Source: Micromonospora sp. H61
Lineage (GTDB): Bacteria; Actinomycetota; Actinomycetes; Mycobacteriales; Micromonosporaceae
Reading direction: 5' to 3'
Length of the DNA: 64,000 bases
Assembly: GCF_018070325.1 (NCBI RefSeq)
Contig: NZ_JAGPXY010000002.1
Coordinates: 1-64,000 of the forward strand
In this document: piece by piece, positions 44,188 to 53,372 of the stretch
Numbering within the stretch: the first letter of the stretch is position 1
Layout: each line of letters opens with the position of its first letter
Program-made: the position numbers and the translations under genes
The notes under the pieces: generated by a model
Seen by the model: only the letters and a program-made list of their open reading frames with translations
Database searches by the model: none
What the model was told of the DNA's origin: nothing

Positions 44188-44260
44188 GCGATCTTGCAGT
44201 TTCGGTTGTCGTCTTGCGCCGAATGCCCCTTTATGTCGCAGCAGGAAGTGCAAGATCGCG
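44188..44260. repeat. Dispersed imperfect palindromic repeat, copy 2 (inverted)
   Basis: Arms GGCGATCTTGCAGTTTC and GGAAGTGCAAGATCGCG are present. Read on the minus strand, the interior (ATAAAGGGGC ... GACGACAACCGAAA) matches copy 3, so this copy is inserted in the opposite orientation. It lies at the convergent junction of dnaX and the DUF998 gene and supplies the latter's last codons. Confidence 0.85.
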
Positions 44261-44902
44261 TAGGGGAGGGGTTTCGGCCAGTAGGACAGCTAGGGCGCAG
44301 GCCCACAAGGGGAACGGTAGGACGGCTACTCGTTCCATGCCGCCTACCCCGATGGCCAGGCCCTGTTGGGCGGCGAACAGTGTTGTTCCGGCCAGCGCGA
44401 TCAGCCCGGCGGTGAGGGTGAGTCGTCGCCATCGGCCGAGCGTCGTGTTTCGTGGTGCGAAGCCGGCCAGGAGCAGGCCGATGTTGCCCATCCCCATGAT
44501 CAGGACTGCGCCGAGGACGTGCAGGTTCTCGTCGATGTCGGCCGGGTAGAGGGCCGCGAGGGCGTAACCGCCGGTGGCCAGCAGCAGGAGTGTCTGGACC
44601 GTGCGCACCACCGGGCCGCGGCCGAGGATTCGCCAGGTCAACAGGAGCCCGGCGGCGAGCAGTACGGCGGTGGCCAGTGTCGCGGTGTTCATCAGTGGGT
44701 GCCATGGTGAGCAGACGTAGCGGGGGCGGGTGGTGTCCCAGACGCCGCAGTGGGCGTTGCCGAGGTCGCTGATGTTGTGGGTGGCCCAGCTGTAGGCCGG
44801 CTCGCGCCACCGCAGCCCGGTGATCAGGCTGGCGACGAGGAAGATGGGCGCGGCCGCGAGCCAGCACAGTGTGCCGACCCGGCCGGTGCGGTTGAGGTTC
44901 AT
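44231..44902 (-). CDS. DUF998 family membrane protein
   Basis: 223 aa with six or seven predicted helices. The family pattern is visible in WATHNISDLGNAHC and in the second half, ALYPADIDENLH. The function of DUF998 is unknown. ATG 44902. The final residues (RDLALPAAT and stop) are encoded by the palindromic repeat copy 2, suggesting that insertion of the repeat replaced the original C-terminus. Confidence 0.8.
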   Translation of the reverse strand: MNLNRTGRVGTLCWLAAAPIFLVASLITGLRWREPAYSWATHNISDLGNAHCGVWDTTRPRYVCSPWHPLMNTATLATAVLLAAGLLLTWRILGRGPVVRTVQTLLLLATGGYALAALYPADIDENLHVLGAVLIMGMGNIGLLLAGFAPRNTTLGRWRRLTLTAGLIALAGTTLFAAQQGLAIGVGGMERVAVLPFPLWACALAVLLAETPPLRDLALPAAT

Positions 44903-45079
44903 GCCACGAGCAGACCAGTGCGGCGGCTGCGGGCGCACTACCAGCAGATGGCCGGTTCGGGGTAGGGGTAGCCGTACCCGGAGGCTCGGCGTGGGCGGAC
45001 GCACCGGGCGGGGCGAGGTCGGTCCCAGCGGATAGGCTGAGCGGCGGTCGAGCAGACGAGTGCGAGAAGGAGCCATCCC

Positions 45080-45412
45080 GTGCGCCCAGGTGGACAGCCG
45101 AACATGCAGCAGATGCTGAAGCAGGCGCAGAAGATGCAGCAGCAGATCGCCGCCGCCCAGGCCGAGCTGGCCGAGGCCGAGCTGACCGGCACCGCCGGCG
45201 GCGGGTTGGTCACCGCGACCGTCTCCGGCTCCGGTGAACTCAAGGCCATCAAGATCGACCCGAAGGCCGTCGACCCGGACGACGTGGAGACGCTGGAGGA
45301 TCTGGTCGTCGCGGCAGTGCACAACGCCGCCGAGGCGGCCCGGGAGCTGACCGAGCGCAAGATGGGCCCGGTCGCCGGCGGCATGGGCGGCCTCGGCCTG
45401 CCCGGTTTCTGA
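45080..45412 (+). CDS. YbaB/EbfC family nucleoid-associated protein
   Basis: 110 aa. The helical N-terminus ([20 protein letters not shown]) and the strand region [18 protein letters not shown] are diagnostic. It is a DNA-binding protein that is almost always encoded between dnaX and recR, as here. GTG start with AGGAG about 9 nt upstream. Only 8 bp separate it from recR. Confidence 0.93.
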   Translation: MRPGGQPNMQQMLKQAQKMQQQIAAAQAELAEAELTGTAGGGLVTATVSGSGELKAIKIDPKAVDPDDVETLEDLVVAAVHNAAEAARELTERKMGPVAGGMGGLGLPGF

Positions 45413-45420
45413 GCCGGCAG

Positions 45421-46014
45421 ATGTACGAAGGTGCCATCCAGGATCTGATCGACGAGCTGGGTCGGCTGCCGGGCGTGGGTCCGAAGAGCGCTCAGCGGAT
45501 CGCGTTCCACGTCCTCTCGGCGGATCCGGCCGACGTCAACCGGCTGGCCGGCGCGCTGCGCAAGGTCAAGGAGCTGGTGCGGTTCTGCACCACCTGCTAC
45601 AACGTGGCCGAGTCCGAGCAGTGCCGGATCTGCCGCGACCAGCGTCGCACCGAAGAGGTGCTGTGCGTGGTGGAGGAGCCCAAGGACGTGGTGGCCATCG
45701 AGCGGACCGGTGAGTTCCGCGGTCGCTACCACGTGCTGGGTGGCGCGATCAATCCGCTGGAGGGGATCGGCCCGGACAATCTCCGCATCCGGGAGTTGAT
45801 GATCCGGCTCGGCGGTGGCGGGGTGCGGGAGTTGATCCTGGCCACGGATCCGAACACCGAGGGCGAGGCGACCGCCACCTATCTGGCGTTGATGGTGAAG
45901 CCGATGGGCATCTCGGTGACCCGGCTGGCCAGCGGGCTGCCGGTCGGCGGCGATCTGGAGTACGCCGACGAGATCACCCTTGGTCGGGCCTTCGAGGGGC
46001 GCCGCGCGGTCTGA
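45421..46014 (+). CDS. recR: Recombination mediator RecR
   Basis: 197 aa, full length. HhH motif [18 protein letters not shown], a zinc finger with Cys56, 59, 68 and 71 ([17 protein letters not shown]), a Toprim domain ([12 protein letters not shown]), and the C-terminal Walker-like region are present. RecR works with RecO/RecF to load RecA at gaps. It is the third gene of the dnaX-ybaB-recR order and is followed by a strong terminator. Confidence 0.95.
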   Translation: MYEGAIQDLIDELGRLPGVGPKSAQRIAFHVLSADPADVNRLAGALRKVKELVRFCTTCYNVAESEQCRICRDQRRTEEVLCVVEEPKDVVAIERTGEFRGRYHVLGGAINPLEGIGPDNLRIRELMIRLGGGGVRELILATDPNTEGEATATYLALMVKPMGISVTRLASGLPVGGDLEYADEITLGRAFEGRRAV

Positions 46015-46031
46015 CCTCCCTGACGTACGGC

Positions 46032-46065
46032 CGGTGGCCGGCACCCGTGTGGGTGCCGGCCACCG
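46032..46065 (+). terminator. Terminator after recR
   Basis: A perfect 15-bp stem (46032-46046 with 46051-46065; arm CGGTGGCCGGCACCC) with loop GTGT lies 17 bp after the recR stop. Confidence 0.9.
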
Positions 46066-46328
46066 CTGCGTCTCTGCCCGGAAATGATCTGACACCTGTG
46101 CCCTCATCGGGGCTGTTCGACGTAACAGTTTGGCATCGCGGGTGCTGATTGATCGGTTTTTGCCGCTGTTTACCTAAGAATCGAATGTCAAGCGGCGGTT
46201 GAGGCACGATCCGATACCAACCGTCCACTCAGCGGTTTCCGGGTGGACGCATCGGGAGCTATGGTCACCGCCATCGGTGACCCCTGTCACCACGTTGTCC
46301 GTACCCCCAAGGACGAGGTGAAGCACAC
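46066..46328 (+). promoter_or_regulatory. Promoter region of the peptide ABC importer operon
   Basis: About 260 bp without a gene. The middle (46125-46190) is AT-richer and contains TTGATC, then TACCTA about 16 bp on, a possible but weak sigma-A-type pair. The end carries ACGAGGTGAAGCAC shortly before the ATG as RBS region. No operator repeat is evident. Confidence 0.35.
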
Positions 46329-47990
46329 ATGCGTGCACCCAGGCCGAAGGCCGCGATCGCGGCCATCGCGGTCGCGGCCCTCGCGGTAGCAGGCTGCGCC
46401 GAGAGCAACCGCGACGACAATTCCGGCGGTAGCAAGAAGGACACCCTCGTCTTCGGCGTCGCCGGAGACCCGAAGGTGCTCGACCCGAGCTTCGCCAGCG
46501 ACGGTGAGTCGCTGCGCGTGGCGCGTCAGGTCTTCGAGACCCTGGTCCGACCGGAGGAGGGTGGCACGAAGGTCACCCCCGGCCTGGCCGAGTCCTGGAC
46601 CCCGGACGCCACCGGCACCACCTGGACCTTCAAGCTCCGCTCGGGCGTGAAGTTCCACGACGGCACCGACTTCAACGCCGAGGCCGTCTGCGTCAACTTC
46701 AACCGCTGGTACAACGCCAAGGGCCTCATGCAGAGCCCGGACGTGACCGCGTACTGGCAGGACGTCATGGGCGGCTTCGCCAAGAACGAGAACGCGGATC
46801 TCCCGCCGAGTCTCTTCAAGTCCTGCGCCGCCAAGGACGCCACCACTGTGGACCTGGCCTTCACCCGGGTCTCCAGCAAGATCCCGGCCGCGCTGATGCT
46901 CCCCTCGTTCTCCATCCACAGCCCGAAGGCGCTGCAGGAGTTCGACGCGAGCAACGTCGCGGGCACCGCCGAGGACATCAAGTACCCGTCGTACGCGACG
47001 GAGCACCCGACCGGCACCGGACCGTTCAAGTTCAAGACCTGGGACGTCGCGAACAAGACGCTGACCCTGGAGCGCAACGAGGACTACTCGGGCGCCAAGG
47101 CCAAGCTGAAGACCCTCATCTTCAAGACGATCTCGGATGAGAACGCCCGCAAGCAGGCGCTGCGCTCCGGTGACATCCAGGGCTACGACCTGGTTGGCCC
47201 GGCCGACGTCGAGCCGCTGAAGAGCGAGGGCTTCAACATGCTCACGCGCCCGGCGTTCAACGTGCTCTACCTGGCGATGAACCAGAAGGGCAACCCGAAG
47301 CTCGCCGACATCCGCGTCCGGCAGGCCATCGCGTACGCCCTGAACCGTCAGCAGCTGGTCACCTCCAAGCTGCCGCCGGGTGCCAAGGTCGCCGACAACT
47401 TCATGCCGGACACCGTCGAGGGCTGGAACGGTGACGTCACGAAGTACACCTACGACCCGGCCAAGGCGAAGGCGCTGCTGGCCGAGGCCGGCGCGTCGAA
47501 CCTGACGCTGAAGTTCCACTACCCGACCGAGGTCACCCGGCCGTACATGCCGAACCCGAAGGACATCTTCGAGTTGCTCTCGGCGGACCTGAAGGCCGTT
47601 GGCATCACCGTCGAGGCGATCCCGCTGAAGTGGAGCCCGGACTACCTGAACGCCACCACCTCGGGTAGCAAGCACGACATCCACTTCCTGGGCTGGACCG
47701 GTGACTACGGCGACGCCTACAACTTCATCGGCACCTTCTTCGACCGGCCGAAGGACGAGTGGGGCTTCAACAACAAGGCCCTGTTCGACCAGTTCAAGGA
47801 CGCGGACGGCACCGCCGACATCGCGGCCCGGACCGAGAAGTACAAGGCCCTGAACAAGTCCGTGATGGACTTCCTGCCCGGTGTGCCGATCTCGCACTCG
47901 CCGCCGGCGATCGTGTTCGGCAAGGACGTGACCGGCGTCAAGGCGAGCCCGCTCACCGACGAGCGGTACGCGACCGCCGAGTTCAAGTAA
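46329..47990 (+). CDS. Peptide ABC transporter substrate-binding lipoprotein (SBP_bac_5)
   Basis: 553 aa. Lipobox LAVAGC (Cys23), then a cluster-C binding protein: LVFGVAGDPKVLDPSF at the start of the mature domain, WTFKLRSGVKFHDGTDFNAE, the family signature region, and a C-terminal lobe ending FLPGVPISHSP. It captures di- or oligopeptides (or similar ligands) outside the membrane. Codon use is strongly biased (AAG, ACC), fitting high expression. First gene of a five-gene operon and separated from the permease gene by a strong hairpin. Confidence 0.9.
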   Translation: MRAPRPKAAIAAIAVAALAVAGCAESNRDDNSGGSKKDTLVFGVAGDPKVLDPSFASDGESLRVARQVFETLVRPEEGGTKVTPGLAESWTPDATGTTWTFKLRSGVKFHDGTDFNAEAVCVNFNRWYNAKGLMQSPDVTAYWQDVMGGFAKNENADLPPSLFKSCAAKDATTVDLAFTRVSSKIPAALMLPSFSIHSPKALQEFDASNVAGTAEDIKYPSYATEHPTGTGPFKFKTWDVANKTLTLERNEDYSGAKAKLKTLIFKTISDENARKQALRSGDIQGYDLVGPADVEPLKSEGFNMLTRPAFNVLYLAMNQKGNPKLADIRVRQAIAYALNRQQLVTSKLPPGAKVADNFMPDTVEGWNGDVTKYTYDPAKAKALLAEAGASNLTLKFHYPTEVTRPYMPNPKDIFELLSADLKAVGITVEAIPLKWSPDYLNATTSGSKHDIHFLGWTGDYGDAYNFIGTFFDRPKDEWGFNNKALFDQFKDADGTADIAARTEKYKALNKSVMDFLPGVPISHSPPAIVFGKDVTGVKASPLTDERYATAEFK

Positions 47991-48015
47991 GTCCTGATCT
48001 GACGCAGCAAGGAAC

Positions 48016-48048
48016 GCGGGCGGGCGCTGTCGCACAGCGCCCGCCCGC
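48016..48048 (+). terminator. Intra-operon hairpin after the binding-protein gene
   Basis: A perfect 15-bp stem (48016-48030 with 48034-48048; arm GCGGGCGGGCGCTGT) with a 3-nt loop lies between the binding-protein and first permease genes. It is probably a partial terminator or 3' stabiliser that keeps the binding protein in excess. Confidence 0.8.
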
Positions 48049-48075
48049 AACCCTCCGCACCCCTTCGAGGCCGCC

Positions 48076-49080
48076 GTGTTCCGGTTCATCGTCAGGCGCC
48101 TGCTTCAGCTGATACCCACGCTGTTCGGGCTCTCCCTCCTGCTCTTCATCTGGCTCCGCCGACTTCCCGGCGGCCCCGAGACCGCCATCCTCGGCGAGCG
48201 CGGCACCCCCGAGATGCGGGCCGCGATCCGTCGCAACATGGGGCTCGACGAGCCCATCCTGGTGCAGTACGGCCGTTTCGTACGGCGGATGATCAAGCTC
48301 GATCTGGGCACCTCGACCTCCACCAAGCGGGCGGTCACCACGGAGTTCATCGAGCGCTTCCCCGGCACCGTCGAGCTGACCATCACCGCGATGATCATCG
48401 CGATCGGCGTCGGCATCCCGCTGGGCTACCTGGCAGCCCGGCGTCGCGGCCGTTTCCTTGACCACGCGTCAGTGGGCGGCTCGCTGATCGGCATCTGCAT
48501 CCCGGTCTTCTTCCTGGGCTACGTGCTCAAAGCGATCTTCTCGGAAAACCTGCACTGGTTCCCGTCCAGCGGCCGGCAGGACCCGACGCTCGGGGCGACC
48601 CGGGTCACCAACTTCTTCGTCCTCGACGGGTTGATGACCCGTGAGTGGGACGCCGCCGCCGACGCCCTCTGGCATCTGGTGTTGCCCAGCATCGCGCTGG
48701 CCAGCATCCCGCTGGCGATCATCGTCCGGATCACCCGGGCGAGCGTGCTGGAGGTGCTGAACGAGGACTTCGTACGGACCGCCGAGGCGAAGGGCCTGAC
48801 CGAGCAGACGGTTCGTCGCCGGCACGTCCTGCGCAACGCCATGCTGCCGGTCGCCACCTCGATCGGTCTGCTCGCTGGCGGCCTGCTCTCCGGCGCGGTG
48901 CTGACCGAGACCGTCTTCGCCTTCAGCGGCATCGGAGCGTTCGTCGCCGAGGCCATCGGCCAACGCGACTATCCGGTGCTGATGGGCTTCATCCTGATCA
49001 TCGCGGTGGTGTACGTGCTGGTGAACCTCCTGGTCGATCTCTCCTACAGCTTCATCGACCCGAGGGTGAGGGTGCGATGA
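48076..49080 (+). CDS. Dipeptide/oligopeptide ABC permease, DppB/OppB type
   Basis: 334 aa with six helices. The N-terminus FRFIVRRLLQLIPTLFGLSL is typical, and the EAA loop (RTAEAKGLTEQTVRRRHVLRNA) that docks to the ATPase is present. GTG start at the end of the post-hairpin region. The ATGA overlap couples it to the second permease. Confidence 0.93.
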   Translation: MFRFIVRRLLQLIPTLFGLSLLLFIWLRRLPGGPETAILGERGTPEMRAAIRRNMGLDEPILVQYGRFVRRMIKLDLGTSTSTKRAVTTEFIERFPGTVELTITAMIIAIGVGIPLGYLAARRRGRFLDHASVGGSLIGICIPVFFLGYVLKAIFSENLHWFPSSGRQDPTLGATRVTNFFVLDGLMTREWDAAADALWHLVLPSIALASIPLAIIVRITRASVLEVLNEDFVRTAEAKGLTEQTVRRRHVLRNAMLPVATSIGLLAGGLLSGAVLTETVFAFSGIGAFVAEAIGQRDYPVLMGFILIIAVVYVLVNLLVDLSYSFIDPRVRVR

Positions 49081-50039
49081 CACTCAGCCCAGGCAAGAAG
49101 CGCGAAAAGATCGACAGGCTCGCCGAGCTGGCAGCCCGTGACGACGAGCGGGGCGTCAGCCTCTGGCAGGAGGCGTTCCGCCGGCTGCGCGGTAACCCGG
49201 CCGCGATCGTCGGCGCGGTCATCCTGGCGCTCTTCGTGCTGGTCGCTGTGGTCGGCCCGTTCCTCGTGCCGTACGCGGCGACTGACACGATCGGCATCCG
49301 GGAAGGGCTGATCAAGCCGGGTGTCATTCCCGGCCCGACCGGCGATCACTGGTTCGGTTACGACCACCAGGGCCGAGACGAGTTCAGCCGGATGATCGTG
49401 GGGGCCCGTCAGACCCTGCTGGTCGGCGTGGTCTCCACCCTGATCGGTCTGGCGGTGGGCGCGCTGATCGGTGGCGTCTCCGGTGCCGCCGCCGGCCTCG
49501 GTGGCCGGTGGGGGCGGTGGATCGACACCACCCTGATGCGCTTCATCGACATGCTGCTGGCGATGCCGAGCCTGCTGCTGGCGGTGAGCATCGCCGCTCT
49601 GCTCGGGGCCAGCCTGACCACCGTGATGATCGCTGTCGGTGTGGTCTCGGTGCCGGTGTTCGCCCGGCTGCTGCGCGGCTCGATGATCTCCCAGGCCAAC
49701 AGCGACTACGTGCTGGCGGCGACCTCGCTCGGCGTCAAGAAGTCGAAGATCGCGCTGACCCACGTGGTGCCGAACTCGCTCGCCCCGGTGATCGTGCAGG
49801 CCACGCTGACCCTGGCCACCGCGATCATCGAGGCTGCGGCGCTCTCCTTCCTCGGCCTCGGCAACCCGGACACCGCCGTACCGGAGTGGGGGGTCATGCT
49901 CGCCGACGCGCAGCAGTACCTCGGCATCCGGCCGTCACTGGCGATCTACCCGGCCGTCGCGATCATCATCACCGCGCTCGGCTTCACCCTGCTGGGTGAG
50001 GCGATGCGTGAGGCCCTCGACCCGAAGCTGCGGAAGTAG
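49077..50039 (+). CDS. Dipeptide/oligopeptide ABC permease, DppC/OppC type
   Basis: 320 aa. A cytoplasmic lead (about 40 residues) precedes six helices. Family features are the N-terminal W-x-E-A-x-R-R-L (LWQEAFRRLRGNPAAIVGA), the periplasmic DHWFGYDHQGRDEFSRM, and EAA loop AATSLGVKKSKIALTHVVPN. ATG within the stop of the preceding permease gene. Partner subunit of the importer. Confidence 0.93.
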   Translation: MTLSPGKKREKIDRLAELAARDDERGVSLWQEAFRRLRGNPAAIVGAVILALFVLVAVVGPFLVPYAATDTIGIREGLIKPGVIPGPTGDHWFGYDHQGRDEFSRMIVGARQTLLVGVVSTLIGLAVGALIGGVSGAAAGLGGRWGRWIDTTLMRFIDMLLAMPSLLLAVSIAALLGASLTTVMIAVGVVSVPVFARLLRGSMISQANSDYVLAATSLGVKKSKIALTHVVPNSLAPVIVQATLTLATAIIEAAALSFLGLGNPDTAVPEWGVMLADAQQYLGIRPSLAIYPAVAIIITALGFTLLGEAMREALDPKLRK

Positions 50040-50105
50040 GCCCGGCATGTGTGAAGCGCGAGGAGTGAGCTTGCGAGCCCCGCAGTCGCGAACGGAGGGC
50101 CAGTA

Positions 50106-51119
50106 ATGGCACTGCTCGAAGTTGAAGATCTCTCCGTCACGTTCGCCCGCCGCGGTCAACGGGCCGTGCACGCTGTCGACGGGGTGTCCTTCTCGGTCGA
50201 CGCCGGTGAGGTGGTCGGCCTGGTCGGCGAGTCCGGCTGCGGCAAGAGCGTCACCTCGCTCGCGATCATGGGCCTGTTGCCCAAGCAGCCCGGCCTGCGG
50301 GTCGGCGGCAAGGCCGTCTTCGACGGCACCGACCTGCTCCAGCTCGACGACCGGTCGCGGCGGGACATCCGGGGCCGGGACATCGCGATGATCTTCCAGG
50401 ACCCGCTCTCCTCGCTGAACCCGGTGATCCCGATCGGGTTGCAGGTGACCGAGGTGCTCACCCGGCACCGGGGGATGAAGGGCGAGGCCGCGGCGAAGGA
50501 GGCGGCGGCGCTGCTGGATCGGGTCGGCATCCCCGACCCGAAGCGGCGGCTCAAGGAGTACCCGCACCAGCTCTCCGGTGGGATGCGCCAGCGTGCGCTC
50601 ATCGCGATGGCGGTGGCCTGCCAGCCTCGGTTGCTGATCGCCGACGAGCCGACCACCGCGCTGGACGTCACCATCCAGGCCCAGATCCTGGAGCTGCTCA
50701 AGGAACTGGTCCGGGACTCCGGCACCGCACTGTTGATGATCACGCACGATCTGGGTGTGGTGGCCGGCATGTGCGACACCGTCAACGTGCTCTACGGCGG
50801 CCGGGTGGTGGAGACGGCCCGCCGTCGTCCGCTGTTCCGCCAGCCGCGTCACCCGTACACGGTGGGTCTGCTCGGCTCGGTGCCGCGCCTGGACGCCGGG
50901 CGGGGCGAGAAGCTCAACCCGATCCCCGGTTCGGTCCGCGACCTGCTGCCCTGGCCGGACGGATGCGCCTTCGCCCCGCGCTGCGCCCGCCGGATCGACG
51001 AGTGTGTGGGTGAGCCGCCGGAGCTGGTGCACGCGCACGACGGACGGAGCTACCGGTGCGTCAACCCGGAGCCGCTGCCGGGCATGGTGCCCGCCCCGCG
51101 CGAGGAGGAATCAGCGTGA
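50106..51119 (+). CDS. Peptide ABC importer ATPase, DppD/OppD type
   Basis: 337 aa. Walker [10 protein letters not shown] loop [12 protein letters not shown], signature [14 protein letters not shown], and Walker [13 protein letters not shown] are intact. The C-terminal oligopeptide-transporter extension has the Cys-rich [18 protein letters not shown] motif, which binds an Fe-S cluster or metal in relatives. ATG start after a 66-bp spacer, which contains a GAGGAGTGAGC-type sequence. GTGA overlap to the second ATPase. Confidence 0.93.
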   Translation: MALLEVEDLSVTFARRGQRAVHAVDGVSFSVDAGEVVGLVGESGCGKSVTSLAIMGLLPKQPGLRVGGKAVFDGTDLLQLDDRSRRDIRGRDIAMIFQDPLSSLNPVIPIGLQVTEVLTRHRGMKGEAAAKEAAALLDRVGIPDPKRRLKEYPHQLSGGMRQRALIAMAVACQPRLLIADEPTTALDVTIQAQILELLKELVRDSGTALLMITHDLGVVAGMCDTVNVLYGGRVVETARRRPLFRQPRHPYTVGLLGSVPRLDAGRGEKLNPIPGSVRDLLPWPDGCAFAPRCARRIDECVGEPPELVHAHDGRSYRCVNPEPLPGMVPAPREEESA

Positions 51120-52219
51120 GTGACAACGACATCCTCGTCGAGGTGCGTGACCTGAAGGTGCACTTCCCGATCAAACGGGGGGTGCTCTTCGACCGGGTGG
51201 TCGGCCAGGTGAAGGCCGTCGACGGTGTCGACCTGAGCATCGTGAGGGGCAAGACGTACGGCCTGGTGGGTGAGTCCGGCTGCGGCAAGTCCACGTTGGG
51301 TCGGGCGCTGCTCCAGCTCACCCCGCCGACCGCCGGTGAGGTCAGCTTCGACGGCGTCGAGCTGACGACGCTGCCGTCCGGCAAGCTGCGCAGCATGCGT
51401 CGCCGGATGCAGATGATCTTCCAGGACCCGATGTCCAGCCTCGACCCCCGGCAGAACGTCGAGTCGATCCTGACCGAGGGCCTGCAGACCCACGGGATCG
51501 GCACCGACCGCACCGACCGTCGACGGATCATCGGCGAGACCCTGGACGCGGTCGGGCTGCCGCGCTGGGCGCTGTCCCGCTACCCGCACGAGTTCTCCGG
51601 CGGGCAGCGGCAGCGCATCGGCATCGCCCGCGCGCTGGTGCTCGGGCCGGAGCTGATCGTCGCCGACGAGCCGGTCTCGGCGCTCGACGTGTCGATCCAG
51701 GCCCAGGTGGTCAACCTGCTGGACGAACTCCAGGACAGCCTGGGGCTGACCTACCTGGTGATCGCGCACGACCTCGCTGTGGTCCGGCACATCTCCGACA
51801 CTGTCGGCGTCATGTACCTGGGCGCGCTGGTCGAGGAGGCGCCGAGCGACCGGCTCTACACCGAGCCGCTGCACCCGTACACCCGGGCGCTGATGTCGGC
51901 GGTGCCGGTGCCGGATCCGGACGTGGAGGACCGCCGGGAGCGGATCCTGCTCGCCGGTGACCTGCCGTCGCCGGCCAACCCGCCGTCCGGCTGCCGCTTC
52001 CACACCCGCTGCCCGTGGGCGCAGCCCACCCGCTGCGCCGACGAGCGACCGGTGCTGCGCGACATCGGTGCCAGCCGGGTGGCCTGCCACTGGGCTGAGC
52101 AGATCGCCAGCGGCGAACTGCGCCCGCACGGGGTCAGCGCGCAGATCGTCCGACCCGAGGGCGAGGGGGACGCGCCGGGCGTGGTCTCCGCGCCCACCGA
52201 GCCGGGCTCGTACGTCTGA
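51116..52219 (+). CDS. Peptide ABC importer ATPase, DppF/OppF type
   Basis: 367 aa. Walker [11 protein letters not shown] loop [12 protein letters not shown], signature [14 protein letters not shown], Walker [13 protein letters not shown] and H loop VIAHD are intact, and the C-terminal Cys motif is [16 protein letters not shown]. It forms a heterodimer with the preceding ATPase. The extra tail of about 45 residues past the Cys motif is Gly/Pro-rich. Last gene of the operon; convergent with the small hypothetical gene after a 24-bp gap. Confidence 0.93.
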   Translation: MSDNDILVEVRDLKVHFPIKRGVLFDRVVGQVKAVDGVDLSIVRGKTYGLVGESGCGKSTLGRALLQLTPPTAGEVSFDGVELTTLPSGKLRSMRRRMQMIFQDPMSSLDPRQNVESILTEGLQTHGIGTDRTDRRRIIGETLDAVGLPRWALSRYPHEFSGGQRQRIGIARALVLGPELIVADEPVSALDVSIQAQVVNLLDELQDSLGLTYLVIAHDLAVVRHISDTVGVMYLGALVEEAPSDRLYTEPLHPYTRALMSAVPVPDPDVEDRRERILLAGDLPSPANPPSGCRFHTRCPWAQPTRCADERPVLRDIGASRVACHWAEQIASGELRPHGVSAQIVRPEGEGDAPGVVSAPTEPGSYV

Positions 52220-52243
52220 GACTGGACGCGGTGCCGGCGCTCG

Positions 52244-52612
52244 TCAGCCTTCGGGGCGGTTGAGCAGCCCCACCGCGACGCCGTGCACCGCGTCCAGCCC
52301 AGCCGGGTCGGCCAGCGTGACCGACGTGCCGGTCACCGTGTACCACTCGTCCGCGTCCTTGTACTGCACCCGCACCGTGACGGTGCCGTCCGCGTACTCG
52401 GTGCGCAGCGTCAGGTCACCGGTGACGACGCCGACCTCGTCGGTCATCACGCCGCCGGGGCCGGGCACGATGTCGGTGGTGCGGGCCTGCGGGCCGGCCG
52501 CCCCGCCCGAGTCCGCGACCATGCCGGCACCCGGCACGGCGGCGGGGGTCTCGGCGGTGCCGTCCGCTGTCATGCCGGCGGCGGCCGGGCCGCTCTCCCC
52601 GGCGGCGGTCAC
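52244..52612 (-). CDS. Small hypothetical protein coupled to an exported HNH nuclease
   Basis: 122 aa. The first about 60 residues are Ala/Gly/Pro-rich. The rest looks like a small beta domain (GDLTLRTEYADGTVTVRVQY, DEWYTVTGTSVTLAD). No signal or helix is visible. GTG 52612 overlaps the stop of the HNH gene (GTGA), so both come from one transcript with coupled translation. Family not recognised. Confidence 0.65.
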   Translation of the reverse strand: MTAAGESGPAAAGMTADGTAETPAAVPGAGMVADSGGAAGPQARTTDIVPGPGGVMTDEVGVVTGDLTLRTEYADGTVTVRVQYKDADEWYTVTGTSVTLADPAGLDAVHGVAVGLLNRPEG

Positions 52613-53265
52613 GAATCGCTCCCCACTGAACAGCCCTCCAACATGTCGGTCAGGGCGGCCTTCTCGGCGCTGGTCACCGTCAGCTTCCAGTAGTGCTTGA
52701 CCGTCACCCAGTCCTGAGCGTATTTGCACCAGTAGGACCGGCTTGCCGGTTTCCACTGGGACGGGTCCTGGTCACCCTTTGCCCGGTTCGACGAGGCGGA
52801 AACCGCGAAAAGCTGCGGACGGGTGGTGTCGTTGGCGAAATCGCCGCGCTTCGCGTTGTCCCACTCGTCGGCACCCGAGCGCCACGCGTTGGCCAACGGC
52901 ACCATGTGGTCGATGTCCACGTCGGAGGGATCCGAGAAGCTGCGACCGTCGTACACGCTCTCCCAGCGCCCACCGACCACGTTGCAGCCGGAGAGCTTCA
53001 CGTCCTTGCCGTCGCGCTGGAGGATGCTGTCCCGGACATCGCAGTTCTTGCCGGTGTCCCGCCAGTGCGGGAAACGCTCCCGGCTGTAGCCCTTCATCGA
53101 GCCGGCGGTAGCGACGGTGAGCTGGCTCAGCTGCTCCGCGGCGTTGCCGCCGTCGCTCGACGGCGGTGTGGTCGGCTCATCCTGCGGGACGCAACCGGCC
53201 ACGCCGAGCGCCAGCGCCGCGGTGAGCGCGGCCACCGCCGCTCGCGGTCCTGATCTGGTACGCAC
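52609..53265 (-). CDS. Exported HNH endonuclease-like lipoprotein (DUF1524 fold)
   Basis: 218 aa. Lipobox GVAGC (Cys25) follows a Thr/Ala-rich signal. The catalytic core DIDHMVPLANAWRSGA, with the D-H of the DH-x2-P-L motif and the later FANDTTRPQLFAVSASSNRA, is the secreted HNH/GmrSD-C type found widely in actinomycetes. It probably acts as a cell-surface nuclease for scavenging or competition. GTG with GAGAGG about 8 nt upstream. Divergent from the MFS exporter gene. Confidence 0.85.
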   Translation of the reverse strand: MRTRSGPRAAVAALTAALALGVAGCVPQDEPTTPPSSDGGNAAEQLSQLTVATAGSMKGYSRERFPHWRDTGKNCDVRDSILQRDGKDVKLSGCNVVGGRWESVYDGRSFSDPSDVDIDHMVPLANAWRSGADEWDNAKRGDFANDTTRPQLFAVSASSNRAKGDQDPSQWKPASRSYWCKYAQDWVTVKHYWKLTVTSAEKAALTDMLEGCSVGSDS

Positions 53266-53372
53266 AGACGACACCTCTCCAGCTTGGGGGCTCCCGGCGA
53301 TTGCGCACAGTACCCGGGCACGGTTTCGGCGTTTCGTGGCGTCTCCCACATGATGCAAGGCAGATTGGTGGG

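Noticed and set aside
37457..53265. DUF262 gene (37457) and DUF1524-type HNH gene (52609) as halves of one GmrSD restriction system
   Set aside because: They are 14 kb apart, differ in GC, and the HNH protein is an exported lipoprotein, so it cannot act with a cytoplasmic DUF262 protein.
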